Positions 1-13,596 are shown, counted from the first letter of the stretch. The stretch: DNA of 64,000 nt from Trematomus loennbergii (GCA_012861695.1 JAAOOA010000060.1:3254071-3318070); one strand, 5' to 3'. Numbers and translations: made by a program. The notes: a model not told the origin generated them from the sequence alone.

Positions 1-128
1 CTAGGTCTTTGTATGCACCATTTTTACCAAAGGAAATTCCTCTCGTGTAATACTTAATAAAACTTAATAATACTAATAAAACCGATTCTGATGTCAGTAT
101 TTGGACTATAGCCTCTGTGAAGTCTTAC

Positions 129-3021
129 TTGGCCACAGGGTGCCTCGGTCTCTGGTAACGGTCTCTCTGTTGGCTGGAGGCTTTGGGCTCGTCCTTCCTG
201 TCGCCTCTGTGTGAGGAAGAGGAGTGGACGTGGTCCTCCTGTCTGTTCCTGTGAGGCGACCGGGAGCGGCTCCTCTCACGGCGCCCGGAGTGATGGGAGG
301 GAGCGGAGGACTGGTGATGTCTGCCAGCCGGCAACTGAGAGGGAAGAGCCAGATTAATGACTGGAGTTGTAAATGCATGGTAAAAAGTAGTATATGAAAT
401 AGTGCTTTGCTGCTAACTGACCTGCAGGCCGTAGCCCGGGACATGATGGGAACGAGACTTGGTGTCTGTTGAAGATTCATCTCTGGAATGTGACCTGAAA
501 ACAGATCAAAGACTATAATAAATAATAAAGCACTATGCACTAATTGATTGATAAAAAAGTGAAAGTCCCTCATTTCAGCTTTCAACAGTCCCCTCACATC
601 AGAGGTCGCGTTAACCGAATATTTTCCGTCTATGACGATTTTTTTTTAACAAAAAAAATCCGAAAGCAGTCCGTCACTTTGACAGATTAGAACAAACTCG
701 GAACAGCGCCAAAGCTTCCCCGCAGCGAGGCTCCGTGTTATGTTTATGCATGCCCGCCAAAAAGGAAATGATACCGTTTCCAAACCTAACTTTGCCGTAC
801 AAATCATTGAAATGTCTGCGAGTTTTTGCTTTACGCTGTGCGCGATCCCGCGAGGTGCAGTGGGCATGCATAACACGGCGCTAACAGTTCACCGACGGGT
901 AATACTGGATTTTTACGGAGATTTTACGATCCTGTCCGTCAAAATGACGGGCAGCGAAAAAGTCTAGTACAACCTCTGCCTCACATACCTGTGTTTTTTC
1001 TCCTCCTCCTCTGAGCTTGAACTAGAACTCCTTCTCTTATGCTTCTTCTCTTTTTTTCTCTCTTTGTCTTTCTTCTCCTTTTTGTCCTTCTTCCTCTTCT
1101 TCTTCTTGTCTTTCTTGTCGAGATTCTGGCGCAGCTGTGAGAGAACCAACCAATCATTTACAAAATATAAAAATACAAACTGAAGTTGTCTTCTGTTAAT
1201 GAAGTTAGTAGAATCATTACTGGAAGTTGCAGAGGAAGGAACAAATTGTCAGATATGAGTGAGTTTTTTTTTATTAACATTTTGTCAAAGTTAGCATGTT
1301 AGAAAAATGTCAAAATATCACAGTAAGAGATCTTAAAATATGTATATATTACAATTTTTTTTTTTTACCATTTCCTTAATTCTCTTCATCTTCACTGGAT
1401 TACTCAAGACTTCTCTCTTCTTTTCTTCTTCACGTTTCCTTTAGAAAACCAACAAAACATGATTATATGAAACATTTGCACCTGGTAGCATGTTTTCAGA
1501 ACAAATGACCAGAGATAAGGGCCCCACTTACCTGATTTCAAACAGGGGTCTTCCCTGATCTTAGCAGCCAGGTCGAGGTTAGAGGCGGGAGTGGAGGGGT
1601 TGAAGATGGAGCCGGGCAGGAGGCCGGTCTCAGCTGACGGGCCGCTCTCGGGCTCCTCGTATTGGTCGGTGATCTGCTTGTCGATGGCACGTCCCATCAG
1701 GTACTCGTCTCTGGACACCTGGCCGGCGGGGCCCTGGTACATCCAGTCCAGCCGATCATCCTTCTTCCTGTCATCAGAAAATGAATAATATATTAATCAG
1801 AAACTCATTTTCTGAGAACCACAAAATAACTTTCATTACAATATCAGAGAACTCACTTGATGGATCCGGCTGTCTCTGCAAATCTTGTTATTTCTTCTCG
1901 GCTCGTTCATCTTTCAGTTCCTTCTGGAGTTCCTCAATCTTCTTGCACTCGGCCTCATGTTTCTGTTCAGCTTTCCAAACACGTTCAATGTTTTTCATAG
2001 TCTGGGGATGCCAGCTCTTTTTCAAGTTCTGGCAGAAGACAAGATGGACAACATTTAGTAGCTCTTACTTTAAAAACGATCATGTACCAGCTTTAGCGTA
2101 AACTTGATTTTGTTAATAACATTTTTAACTTTACCCTTTTAACCAAAACTTTCCACATACCCAGTATGTGTATACAAATCTGACGGCTAACATACAATCT
2201 ACAAAATAACAGTTTCGGGTGTATGCACATCAATTTAATGTGTGCCAGAATATTTCAACGAAAATCTCAACTTTAACAGTTGACACTCACATCTAGCCAG
2301 TGGTGTCAAGTAACTGATTACATTTACTCAAGTACTGTAATGATGTACAATTCTGAGAGACTTATACTTTATTTGAGTATTTAAATTGTATGTTACTTTG
2401 TACTTCTACCCCACTACAGTTCAGAGGTACATTGTGTTCTTTTACTCCTCTACATTTATTTAATAAATGTAGTTACTTTGCAGATCTGGATGAATGATGT
2501 GATCGTCTTAAAATCAGACTTTAGTTCCACCTGGAGTAAATTCACAAGCTACCCTGCAGTATACAAATCATTCAAACTAGCTGCACCAATTACTACTTTT
2601 ACTTTTGCTACTTTAAGTATATTTAGATGTTAATACTTTTGTACTTTTACTTCAGTAACATTTTGAATGCAGGACTTTTACATGTTACAGGGTATTTCCA
2701 CACTCTGGTACTTCAACTTTTACTCAAGTACAAGACCTGAGTACTTCTCCCAGCTCTACATCTAGCTAACGGCCAGCTAGTTGACCTTAAGCTAACGAAA
2801 ACAAGCCGTTACTTTCAAACTATTAAAATACAGGAATTGTCTAAAACGAAAGTGTGCCGAACTGAGGAAGCGCTTTCCCATTCCCAGTAGACATTAGCTC
2901 ATGTTGTAAAATATGTATACCGTCTTTTAATGACCATATTGTCAATGGAATTGTGTACTAATGGTCTAATAACAGAAAAGCGGCTTAGATAGCTCATACT
3001 TACCAAATCGCCTCCCCCCAT
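129..3021 (-). CDS. cwc25: cwc25, pre-mRNA splicing factor CWC25 homolog (5' part; exons 1-7 of a longer gene)
   Basis: CWC25 joins the catalytically activated spliceosome and promotes the first transesterification. Exons on the minus strand: 3021-3004 (MGGGDL), 2028-1857 (NLKKSWHPQTMKN, KVWKAEQKHEAE-like), 1767-1532 (DRLDWMYQGP, RDEYLMGRAIDK, ETGLLPGSIF), 1438-1369 (NPVKMKRIKE), 1134-989 (Lys-rich run then SSSSSSEEEE), 494-422 (VPGYGLQ) and 334-129 (Arg/Ser-rich). All borders are AG..GT and the phases agree, except that exon 2 (172 nt) and exon 3 (236 nt) are each one base short for frame. The breaks fall near 1893-1898 and in the GGGG at 1545-1548. The start is the MGGGDL ATG with donor GTAAGT straight after. 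The conserved C-terminal part (SAEELERKRQEMM in family members) is absent, so the gene runs off the left edge. Seen: motifs and borders. Inferred: the frameshifts are sequence errors. Confidence 0.93.
2299..2760 (+). mobile_element. CAGTGGTG-family hAT-like MITE in cwc25 intron 1
   Basis: The block begins CCAGTGGTGTCAAGTAACTG and ends in GAGTACTTCTCCCAGCTCT. In between are the repeated words ACTCAAGTACT, TACTTTGTACTTCTAC and TACTTTTACT. Similar blocks recur near 13.6, 14.5, 16.7, 25.2, 25.6 and 30.9 kb. No coding capacity. Assigned to hAT because the nested copy at 25627-25928 has near-identical 8-bp flanks. Confidence 0.75.
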
Positions 3022-3350
3022 CTTGAAAAATGCTTCGTTTCAATCCAACAATAAAATGAAATAGACAATTCTGTCCCACAAAACTGGAGAAAACAAGTTC
3101 AACGCTAGCTAGAAAATGGAGCCACCACGGCTTGTGTGTGATGTGTTTTGTACATTTCCTGTTGTGGATCATTCTCTTTCCGCTTACAGCTAGCGGTGCT
3201 TTTACGTACCCGGCATAAACTCCGGGCATTACAGCTCTGGCGTCTTGAATAAACTATTGACGCCATGACATAACGTTCCCTTGAAGTAGTTTTAACCTCC
3301 GTTAATATAACGTGTGTAGATGATTTAGCAGCTGTTACTACCACAAGCTG
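3022..3350 (-). promoter_or_regulatory. cwc25 5' flank and probable promoter
   Basis: Sequence directly upstream of the cwc25 start codon on the minus strand. The 5'UTR must lie here because the ATG exon has no acceptor in front of it. No TATA box or clear CpG island is seen, and the transcription start cannot be placed from sequence alone. Confidence 0.4.
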
Positions 3351-3572
3351 TTACATTGTGGTATTAAACCTATCATGTTTACCATGAATGTATTGAACAG
3401 ATGGTTTCAGTATGCATCATCCTTAATTTTGTGGGATGTATGAAATATGTGAACATATTCAATATTTCAATAAAAAAAACGTATATCATAAAAAAGCTAT
3501 TGCCTTTCCCCCAACACAATGCCCCACTTGTGAAATACATTCAGTAATAAACAAGTAAGATAAATGCTTTGA

Positions 3573-4731
3573 TATATCCTCCTGGGACCCAGCCCATTGA
3601 AAATGTCCACTGTAGTGGACATTTTGTTTACATGCATCTCCTTTTACTCTTTTGAGCTACTCTATCAATCTCTGATGTACTGTACAGAGGACATCCTGCT
3701 CTTTCCAGTGATATGTCATTGGTTAAAATTGCATGCTGGGAAGTTCCTCTTTCTTTTCATCCAAAATGGCTGGCATACCAAAAACAACATTTTATAGAAG
3801 CAGGAGGAGAAGTCAAATATTGTTGAATAATTGTAATTTTTACCATGAAAATCATATATGTTCTTGTTTATTAACATGTGAGGAACTATATAATTAGTTC
3901 ACAGCTCTTTTATAAATGTCCATTCTAGTGGACGTCAGGACCGTCTTCATGGACTTAATGACTCAATATTGTTGCAGGAGACAGAACTGAAGCAGAATTT
4001 TCTGTACCAGATAGTTAAGGGAGATTCAGATTTGGAGCTCTCGGATGATGAGAGAGATGAGGATTTCACACCTGGGATAGAATAGGGTCAAGAAGAAGGG
4101 GGGAAAAGATGCAGGAGGCTCCATGAGCGCACAGATACAGACATAGAGACAGATAGGGACGAGCTGGAAAGACATGGCCCTCTGTGGGCCAAGAGTAGCA
4201 TGTATGTCTTATTGTTGTTTTTATTTTAAGTGGAGCCATGAAAAATGAGAATTGCCTCAGGAATGCAAGCTTTGTTTCTATGAGCATGGTCAAATGGAGA
4301 CCACATCCATAAAACTAGTCAAGATGACCTACAGCCCGTGCCGACTGGAGTCAATAAGGTACTTTTCCCACTACATTGACTACAAAGTCTTTGAAGATCT
4401 GGAAAGATTCACCAAAAACCAAACTAGTTTTTTAGTGACCAAATAAACAGCAATGTTCAGATCAATTACTTATTTATGTTTTAAATAAAGGTGAATGTAT
4501 TCTTGTATTAATATCACTCTATAACCATAATACGTTACATAGTCTATCTGTTAATTTTGGCCGACTTTTCAACTAAAATGGTCCCAATGTCCTCTACAGT
4601 GGACATTCAAAATTAAATTAAATTAAAAAAGTCTAAATTGTAAGATTTCTTTAACCCTAAATAGGTAGGAAATCACAAAAAAAAAAGGAAATTGGAAGAC
4701 ACTTTTTTTCCTCGGGTCCCAGGAGGATATA
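3573..4731 (+). mobile_element. piggyBac-like remnant with 18-bp perfect terminal inverted repeats
   Basis: Ends are TATATCCTCCTGGGACCC (3573-3590) and its exact reverse complement (4714-4731). Next to the left end is a near-perfect palindrome, AAAATGTCCACT-GT-AGTGGACATTTT in two 12-base arms (3600-3625), with GTCCACT-type words repeated near 3916 and 4590. Two in-frame remnants resemble piggyBac-type transposase: an acidic stretch (DLELSDDERDEDFTPG, about 4025-4080) and IRYFSHYIDYKVFEDLERF (about 4350-4415). No TTAA flank is visible, so the superfamily call rests on the peptides. Internally deleted and not coding. Confidence 0.6.
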
Positions 4732-7700
4732 GTGAATTCAGAGAGTATTCAGACCTCTTCCCTTTCTTACCTCCGTATTTTGTTGCAGCCATCAATTGAC
4801 ACTTAATACACAACAATAATAAAGAGGAAACAGGATTGTATAACTTTTCAAATGTAAAGGTCTCCCATTTCTCTTGATAACCGTTGACATGATTCAACTG
4901 AATGATCATGAGTTCGAAACGTAAAAACCTTTTTATAAATACTTACAGCTCATGGGCCCCCAAGAATAATTGTGTGTGATTCTTACAGTAAATGCTGCAC
5001 ACAGCTTTACAGTATCAACACTTCTTCACTGATCACTTCATTAATTCCCTCCAGCTGAACCAGGGGTGTTGCTTGGATCTAGCAACATTGGGGGCTTAGC
5101 CAAGTTTGACAATTGTACTTTTGAAAATATATATGTATCAATAGAGTATACACAATATGAAATGTAAATAATGAATGAAAACTCTCTGTAATAGACCAAT
5201 CTACCACCCAAACAGACACACATGGACATAGGTTACTCTATAAAAGTACAAAAGAAGAAAATCAACTATATGGTAGTAAAGCAAGAAGATGTTTTCCGTC
5301 ATAAGAATTTTACATTTCGAGAGTATCACACTTTTAATATAGGACTTACTGTAACTGTAAGCCCATATTATCTTATCGAGAAAAGATTAATACAAAATCA
5401 CTGTCACTGAGGGCCCCTTTTGCACCTGCCCAGGTTGCCCAGATCCAGCCCAGACTATAAGTACTTTGACTAAAACTACTTTCATCTTTACTCTTAATAA
5501 TTCTACTAATAATAATATAATAGTTTTGTATGTTGTCATAATTAATAAAACATTTAACAGCAAATAATAACTGACAGTTCACATCTTCCATAAATAAAAG
5601 TTCAACATGGACACAGAATATAATTTTTTTTATTTAAAAGACAACAATAGATTAAATACAAGTTATTACACCATGATACTTAACTTATTAAACGTTTTAA
5701 AATCTATTTTATTGCAGCCAACTAAAACATTTACTATAGCAACCAATTAAAAAAGGTGTCCATCTTGCTCTACTGACCAACATAGAAAAGACTATCAATA
5801 ACATCAACAAAATATCATATTATTAATAGTCAAAACACAGCAATTGACTAATGTTTAACATGGTCTTCCATTTAGTATATTCTATACATAAATACAGCAA
5901 TATTGAGCCTCCAATAATGCAAGCCCCTAATATAAAGAAATCTCAGCCTAATGTCTGTGATGGGTTACATACATCCTAATAGTGCTGCTCACACTGCGCG
6001 CTACAGAACTAGTGATCAATTCATATAGATTATGAAAGTTAACCTTAACAAATTATTCTGCCTGTTGTTTTCTTGCATTTTGTTTCATTAGCTAGATTGC
6101 TAGCAACCTTTTTCTGCATGCTTATCCAGAATCCAATGGGTGTCGTGTTACAAAAATGGATTGTTAAATGAGTTGTGGAACATGGAAAAACTGCAGACAC
6201 ACGAAGAGATCTTAATCTAATGTGTTGAGAGATAAGCCCTTTACAGACTGTTTGTCGATAATTGCGACTATAGCTTGATCCAACATGCAAATAGGTATCG
6301 AGCTGATGGTATTTTGAAGAAATGTATCAACCCACATAATGAGGTACACCTGGATCAGTAGGAAATCCTTCTGCCACCTTCCACGACGTCTGAACCTCTT
6401 GAGGCATGAATTCACGGTAAGTTCTTTTGGGATTTTCTGTTACACCCTTTGTGACCTGTGAAGCAGTATCTTTTTTTGGCCACTTGGGGGCAGCAGAAAA
6501 AACGTAGATGCAAAATTGACATATTTTTACCGTTTAAAGACGTTGACGTGGATGAGAGCTGTGAGAATACAGTATAGTTTGGAGATGGAAAACCGAACAA
6601 TACCTCGGTGAAAGACCTGTGTTTCTTTGGATTTGCCCGTTTAAAACAAATGTGATCAGGGACACAAAAGAAAATGACAATGTAATTTAGTTGAATGGGA
6701 ACAATGTTTTTCTATGGGCAAGTAATTGAATCTATTGGTTATATAAAAACATTGTTTGGTGCAGCTTTAAATCTTGTGCCTGCACAGGGCACTGTGGTAA
6801 ACTACCCTGCTTAGTGTAACTCAGCAACAGCACTGTTGGCATACCGCCCTGTGGAGTCCAGTTGATGCCAAATATGATCGCTGTCATCAGCATGTACCAA
6901 AGGATTTCTTTAATCAGGCAGCATTTTCTCTCCACGTCCATTTTTTGTGATCATGACGCTAAGCTCTTTCAGTGGGTCTGACTCCTTACATTTTTTTCTT
7001 TTTTGATATCATTGTCACATCTTGTTGTTCTCATCTGGTAACCTGGACCAGTGTTCACATTCTCATCATTAAGTGTTATGCCAGAAGTGGCAACAGAAAC
7101 ACACATTTTTGGTAAATACGCCTTTGTAGTGCATTCAATTCCCATTTTTTATTATATTATATATTCACCAACATTATAGCATGCTGCCATAGTACAGCAT
7201 TATTGTCTGTTGTACTTTAGTAAAAGTACCATTTAATCACTTACATACCAACATCCACACACACAGTTCTGTCGCATGAACTTTCACCATCCAAATGGCA
7301 ACTGACCGTTTAAAAACGACATGCTGTATTATGTTCCAGTGGCTTATCACAACTTGCGCAGAAGGATACACACCATCTGAGACTTAAACAAAAAACGGTC
7401 TCTTTTCTCCGTTCAAAAGCATGCTACCTTTGACATTAGTGTATTAAACTGTGTTGGAGACAAACATTTCTCCAACACCTCCAGCAATACATTTGATTAA
7501 TTTCATTGTAAACAAGTTGCTACCTTCAGTTAATCTTTGGTCTACTGGTAGCAGAAGCTCTAGCAGCAACAGAAGTCCAGCAACAAGCTGCAGCTTCAGC
7601 TTGATCGCCTCCTTAGCCACCTTTCACTTGAATCCACAGAATCAGTCAATTATACTATGAATAAATTACAGTTTTTCTGTGTTCATTTATACTATCAGAG

Positions 7701-7880
7701 TTTGCCTAGTTGATAGATACACAAGAAACACTTTCTGTCCCATCAGACTTCCATCAGTCAAAGTTTGTCCAAACCTTTTTTCTACTTTCTATTCTATTGT
7801 AAAACCAAGACAACTCTATGATAAAGAGGGAAAAAAATGTTAACCCTTAACTGCAAAAAATGCCTCAGAAAGTGATGAAA
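4732..7880. other. Gene-free AT-rich stretch
   Basis: No exon-like frames with splice sites or recognisable protein were found on either strand. The stretch around 5050-5460 (from CCAGGGGTGTTGCTTGGATC onward) looks like decayed interspersed repeat but its ends could not be defined. The 3'UTR of sp6 must extend into its right end. Confidence 0.5.
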
Positions 7881-8801
7881 TTACCCAGACTGCCCTGTCA
7901 CGCTGGAGACTGAGGGGTCCGTCTCACATTTCAGCTTCAGTGGTGGCTCTGTGTTGTCGGACACGTTTGAGGAAGACTGAGGAGTGGTGGGTGTATCGAA
8001 GCCTTTATCCATCCTCCCGTCTCCATTCACCCTCTCCTCCCCGTGTCCTGGCGGGGACTCGTGTGTGCGCATGTGTTTGGCCAGGTGGTCATTGCGCATG
8101 AACACTCTGGGGCATAATGCGCAGCTGAACTTCTTAGCACCGGTGTGCGTCTGAAGGTGGCGCTGCAGTTCATCAGAGCGTGTGAATCTCTTGCCGCAGA
8201 AGAGCCAGTTGCAGACGAAGGGCCGGTCCCCACTGTGCCATCGCAGGTGAGCCTTCAGATGCGAGGTCTTGGCGTAGGCTTTGCCGCAGCCGGGGATGTG
8301 GCAGTTGTGCATGTGCTTCCTCCTGCTGTCATCCGTGCTCTGGCCCAGCTGTTCAGCATGCACGCAGTTAGGGCAGCGACACGCAGTCTGGCCCCCGCCT
8401 CTGGAGGAGGAGCGGCGCTGAGGCTTGGGCCGAGCGGAGACAGCGTTCTCCTGCGGTTCCTCCAGGGAGTACGCTTCTTGTTGCAGCATTTCAGGGGCCA
8501 TTGGCTCCATCTTGAAGCCATCCTGAGAGAAGAGGTGGGATGAGTGCGAGGCTGGAGCGAGTTGAGATGGAGGCAGGTTGCACAGCTGTGGGTCGGATCC
8601 GTAGGGCCCTAAAGAGTGCTGCAACCCCATGGAGCTCCCAGGATTTACTGAAGGCAAGCCGACATTCTGCCCCGTCTGCAGGTCAATCCAGCTCCCTGTT
8701 TGGACGTCCCTGTGGAGTTCCCACCAGGAGGGGATGTTCATGTCTTCTGAGCTGCCACTTGGGGGTGCTGTCCGCAACCAAGGCTCGTAAGGGTGGGCCA
8801 T
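7881..8801 (-). CDS. sp6: sp6 (epiprofin), Sp-family C2H2 zinc-finger transcription factor, 306 aa
   Basis: Nuclear transcription factor binding GC/GT boxes; in vertebrates SP6 acts in tooth, skin and limb-bud epithelium. One uninterrupted frame. Residues 1-41 ([19 protein letters not shown]) match the SP6/SP7 tryptophan-rich segment. Residues 141-146, CRCPNC, are the buttonhead box. Three zinc fingers follow: C167/C172/H185/H189, C197/C202/H215/H219 and C227/C230/H243/H247. [20 protein letters not shown] and the finger-3 [13 protein letters not shown] are SP6-like, whereas SP7 has KVYGKASH and KRFTRSDH. Human SP6 is about 376 aa; the missing part is N-terminal. The frame has a stop upstream of this ATG (TGA near 8845), so 8801 is the first usable start. 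The neighbouring scrn2 supports sp6 over sp7. No frame breaks. Confidence 0.92.
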   Translation of the reverse strand: MAHPYEPWLRTAPPSGSSEDMNIPSWWELHRDVQTGSWIDLQTGQNVGLPSVNPGSSMGLQHSLGPYGSDPQLCNLPPSQLAPASHSSHLFSQDGFKMEPMAPEMLQQEAYSLEEPQENAVSARPKPQRRSSSRGGGQTACRCPNCVHAEQLGQSTDDSRRKHMHNCHIPGCGKAYAKTSHLKAHLRWHSGDRPFVCNWLFCGKRFTRSDELQRHLQTHTGAKKFSCALCPRVFMRNDHLAKHMRTHESPPGHGEERVNGDGRMDKGFDTPTTPQSSSNVSDNTEPPLKLKCETDPSVSSVTGQSG

Positions 8802-8922
8802 GAGGGAAGCTGGGCAAGGTGCTAGACTGTTGATGGGGTTGGCGGCTCAAAATCTTGTTCACTATATTTTGGATAATGCTTAGAAGATTAGCACATGTTG
8901 AGATGGCGGTGTGTCCAAAAAC
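8802..8922 (-). other. sp6 5'UTR part of the coding exon, with splice acceptor
   Basis: Minus strand TTCTTTCTTTCTGCAG followed by GTTTTTGG gives a strong acceptor, so the exon starts at 8922 and runs without interruption into the sp6 ATG at 8801. A noncoding upstream exon is therefore required. A short out-of-frame ATGTGCTAA lies inside. Confidence 0.6.
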
Positions 8923-10876
8923 CTGCAGAAAGAAAGAACAGACAAACTGTTATATCTTCAAATCTGGTATCAACTTCTCACTGTGTTGCATTTTCTCAAT
9001 GGCTTCACTGAACTACATGCAATGACTTCAAAGCCTTGAGGTCATTTTCCCCACTCTGAAATACTTTGAAATACTCAGCCTTTGCTGATCTAACGTTTCT
9101 GAACTTCAGAAGTGCAGACATTCAGGCCTAAATCCTTCTGTCTACAACATTTAAACCCTAAGCACACCTCCTTCATTGCCAAGGATACTGCCGTTCTCAC
9201 GCTGCGTGGCCGAGGAGGCAGGAGAGAGGGGGAGACAGACGTGTCCAGGCAGAAGCCTGCCACATGCATCCGCTGCCAGGTACTTCCCATGGAGGACAGT
9301 CAAAGACAAGCGCAAAGAAAACAACATCATTGGCCCAGTGCAAGGCAAAGGCAGTGAGGGGGGGGGGGGCAGGGACAAGAGTGAAGGGGAGTGTTGACAG
9401 GAGAACAGTTTGGTAAAGGAAGAAGTTCCAGGGAGGTATGGCTGCGGGCCAAAGTCTATTTGTACGTCTCTGAGGTTTGTGGAGATGAAACCTGGCAGAC
9501 AGGAGAACCTGTTTTTTATGAATCACACATGATTTACAACAGGCCTCCAGGCAAGATACAATAGGAGCCCCGTAAAACGGCCTGCCTCGAACACACTGGC
9601 GGCAGAAAGCATCAACAGTTGCAGACTGACGGCATTCAGGAGCCTGAGAATGGGAGGGAAACAATGACATGAGAACAATACTTTATTTACGTAATTATGG
9701 GCACACGCTCTAAAACAGCATCCTGTCCCCGACACGCTCCAGGTATGTTCGTTTGTACACGCCACTGCAGCGTCAGTCAGAATGAGGAGGGGCTCTGATT
9801 TCAAAGGTGACATAAAGCTTGGTAATGTTGGACAAGTCTGTGGAAATTCATGACAAGAAGCTACCGGCCTACAAGACCTGTGCTCGGTTTCAAACATGTC
9901 CCTCCCCCAAACAATCTTGTTGACTTCCACCACACCCCCATCCTCCAACATCTACAATTATCTTTACAGCAGGAAACAGTAAAGAAGGCTGAAGCTATGC
10001 TGTCTTAATCTTGATCACTTGCTGTGAAACCATATCTGATGGAGCAAGCTGCAAAAGGTTGCCAAAAGACAATAGGTCAACTCCATTGGAAGACATGCAT
10101 CCTCTCTGATATGTTGATCAGGTGGAGCGTAGACACAGGCGGTGTAACTCTGACTGACAGTGAAGGAACCCCTCAGTAAATCCCAATTTGTTGAGTCAAT
10201 ACAGCCAAACCAAGACCATTACACGGCCTTCTCAAAGGTTCAGTCAAAGCAACTCAGAGATGCTTTCTGGTCGCAATGAAATCGTAAAGCAATTAGTTTG
10301 GAATTCCCTAATGAAAGGTCTGGTGTTAAAGGTCAAGCTGATTTATTTCATGCCGGCCTGGAGCCAGAGTCGCTGCTCTGTAATCTTTTGGGAATGTGAC
10401 TGGGATCACAGCGGAATGGTCCCCACAACTCCACTCTTACTGACACAACCGTAAACAAACCAAGACACCAGCATCCGCCTCCGCTCGCCAAAGTGCTGGG
10501 AGCGCCAGGAGCTCCTGAGGGAAACAGCTGGCATAGAGGGGCCCCCAGGGGGAGGGCAGCCCTTGAGGAGGAGGATGGTACAGAGCAATGACAGAGCTCT
10601 GGTCATAAAACCTGCCCGACCAAGACCCAGCACGGCCCCGCTTTATAGGTCTGCCATAGGGAAGAGGCGCAGACAGGGAACAAACTCTTCTCTAGATTTC
10701 TTAAAACACTTCAACAAGTGAGGCACATACACATCGCAGCCTAACACTACCTCACAGGATATATTTTACTTTGAATTTCAAGCCACTGTACACTTTCTAT
10801 GTTAAATAGATTGGTATATAAGATAGTGTTTGGATACGACTCTGAATGTTTTATTTGTATTTTATTCTATTCTTAA

Positions 10877-11258
10877 AGGTGGGGTAGGTAAGTTTGAGAA
10901 ACCGGCTCGAGATACACTTTTTGTTATATTCCATGGAATGCTCTTAACATCCCGATAGCAATGAATATATTAAGTGCTTTGACAAAAAATCCATAAAAAA
11001 ATGTCATCTGTGGAAGCCGTAGTACTGTAAAAAGCACGACCAATCATTTTAGCCGGCCCGGCTAAAATAACTGGATGGCCTACCTGCCTGTCAGCCTTCC
11101 ATCTGTGCACAAACTTATCTCGTGCCCTCATTGGTCATGTGCGCGTTCGTGTGTGTTGGAGGAGGGGCTCTGTAAGGAAGTGGCAGATTTTCTCCGGCTG
11201 TGTATTTTCAAATTCTAGCGCACTCGAGCTGGTTTCTCCAAAATTACCTACCCCACCT
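10877..11258 (-). mobile_element. piggyBac-type MITE, copy 1, flanked by TTAA
   Basis: Starts AGGTGGGGTAGGTAAGTTTG and ends CCTACCCCACCT, flanked on both sides by TTAA (10873-10876 and 11259-11262), the piggyBac target-site signature. Inverted ends continue inward (GAGAAACCGGCTCGAG against CTCGAGCTGGTTTCTC). Same family as 34695-35073 and 23866-24222, here in the opposite orientation. 382 bp, noncoding. Confidence 0.85.
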
Positions 11259-13596
11259 TTAAGTCTTTTTGTAATTCTTGTAGATTGTCAATGCTGTGAC
11301 ATAACAATTTCTCAACTTGGATAAATAAAGTACCTATCGATCTATCTATCTTTTCCTGAGTTTTAATAAACTTCCAGACTTTTTTCTTCTGATTTGAAAG
11401 CTAATAATTGGGATTTTCAAGACTGATAATCTGCTCGTTTGAATTTTGAGGCCTTATTTCCAGAATAGTTTGGGATTACTTTTTTTTATTTATTCTGCCA
11501 TTCAAAAAATGCCATCCTTTATCATCCCAGACGTAGACTAACAGTTACAAAAGTATCACTGACTGTCTCGGGACGTTCCAAACAAAGCATTTAGGGTCAA
11601 GTGGCTTTTACAAGTAGTTTGTTTGAACCTGCTAGAAGAAACAGATAAAGGGAGTGGAGCAGATCAATTCGACCGGGTCAGGTCAGTTGTCAGAGTGTTC
11701 CACGATGGAAAAAAAAATGTTGAGCCTGGAAATGCTTGACATCACAACAAAATGTTAAACTTGAAGAACTTGTGTAAAGATCAAAGTCAGCCTGCACAAC
11801 AGTTATTCAAAACCTGGTGAGTGCAATAGTTAGGGGCCTTTAAACAGAGTTTCTATTAGAACGCTATGCTTGATTTGAAAAGGTAATCTGCACACCTGGG
11901 TGGAGGTAAGGTTAGTGAGACACAGAGCTGGAAGTGGAAGGCTGATCTGGTCTAATTGGTTCCAAGATAGCTTAGATATGGATGACAGTTTGACATGTTC
12001 AGTGATTTAGAGTGTCTGTGTGACATAAATCACTGAACATAATTGCGTAGAATGCATTTTACTGCATCTCACTGAAATATGTACTGCAGTTGTTGGGACA
12101 TCTTTAAGGAGCCTCTTTGTTTCCTTCTCTCTTTTCTGAGTAAACAAACTGCAAGAGAGAACTGACATTTTCAGAGCCTTCATTTGTAAACCAACATAAA
12201 TCAAGTACAAGTGTATTTTTGATCAAGTTTGCACCTAATTTCCACTTAAAAATTCAAAAGCGTACAAACACACACTGTCGTGTTTCAACAGGATTTTTTC
12301 ACAATACTATTTGATGTGCTTGTTTAAGTATTTATGTTTAAATGGAGACAAAGATTAAAAAACAAACACAAAGACAGAATGTTATGTTGAATAAGATGTA
12401 CAAAATGTGACATAATGTGATATGTACAGTATATACAATGGTTACTAAGAATATTACTTTTTCTGTGCAGTTTTAATGTATATGTACTTACCTTTAGTTT
12501 AAAAATGTCCATTTTAATCTGTATTCTATTTTAAACATTATGTGTATTATAATACTTTTCATTATAGAATAACATTTCACATACAAACATCCAATCGGTT
12601 GATAAAAACGTGAACTGTTTTAGGTTAAACTACCCAACATTAGTCAAAATGTGCTTTACCTTGACAAATGACAACCTTTAGAATCCATTTACAGATTGAA
12701 TTATCAATAATAATAATCCAATACTATGACAATATAACACCGACATCCCATTCTGCATATCTGTACTTGAATGTGTTGTCCTCTCATCCCATATAGTTAG
12801 TTCTATGATTGAACTCAGTCAAACTTTTAAAATATGACTTGTATTTGACTTTGTGGTATTGCTACTTTCCCTACAGTAAATTATTTGAACTCTTCCACCA
12901 CTATATATACACATGTCTTATTAAGTCTTGCACTGGTCAATCGTCACTGTCACGCCATGGAATCGTTTTCAATAAAACCTTTTTCTATACAAAGATAAAT
13001 AATTCAAACTATTGATTATTAACAATAAATCCCATAAATCCTATCCTGTGCACTTTGAATAATAATTTGAATTCAAAATCTTCACTGGGTCCCTTGGGGT
13101 TATTCCTACAGGGAACATATACACATGATATGGCCGTATACTTTACAGTGACAAATGGGAGAAACAATTACATTCAACCAGAATTTAAAATAAACAGCAT
13201 CAACAAGTCACGGCAAATTTCTAAAAACAGCACCATGGACAGATTTCCTTCCTTTCTTTCAAAATAAATATGAATGTGAGTCCTATAATGTGGTATTTGC
13301 TTTAAAGTGAAATATTTTTTAAGATTTTAAGACCGCATAATAATTTGTACGTGGGTAAATGGCACACCAGGCTACATCCCATTGAGCTAACCCTCCACAC
13401 CTACAGGTCAAGTCAATATAATATTAACTATAATATTGAACCTCGACTTTATATTACCATAATCTACACAAATGAATGTTTTCAACTTTTGTATCAAAAT
13501 AAATGCTTTGACTTCATTCTTCAAACCCCACAGCCAGCAATCTTAAACTTCAGTTGTAAAAAACAATTGACAATATATTGTTATTTCATATATTTA

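Noticed and set aside
106..597. 163-codon minus-strand frame
   Set aside because: It reads through cwc25 exons 6 and 7 and the intron between them; splice sites and family motifs fix the real exons.
7881..8801. Assignment to sp7 (osterix)
   Set aside because: Finger motifs [18 protein letters not shown] and [13 protein letters not shown] and the scrn2 neighbour fit sp6 better.
8027..8803. Open frames antisense to and overlapping sp6
   Set aside because: GC-rich shadows of the zinc-finger exon without homology.
9197..9951. Two long minus-strand frames (157 and 142 codons)
   Set aside because: No start context, splice pattern or family resemblance; inside the putative sp6 intron.
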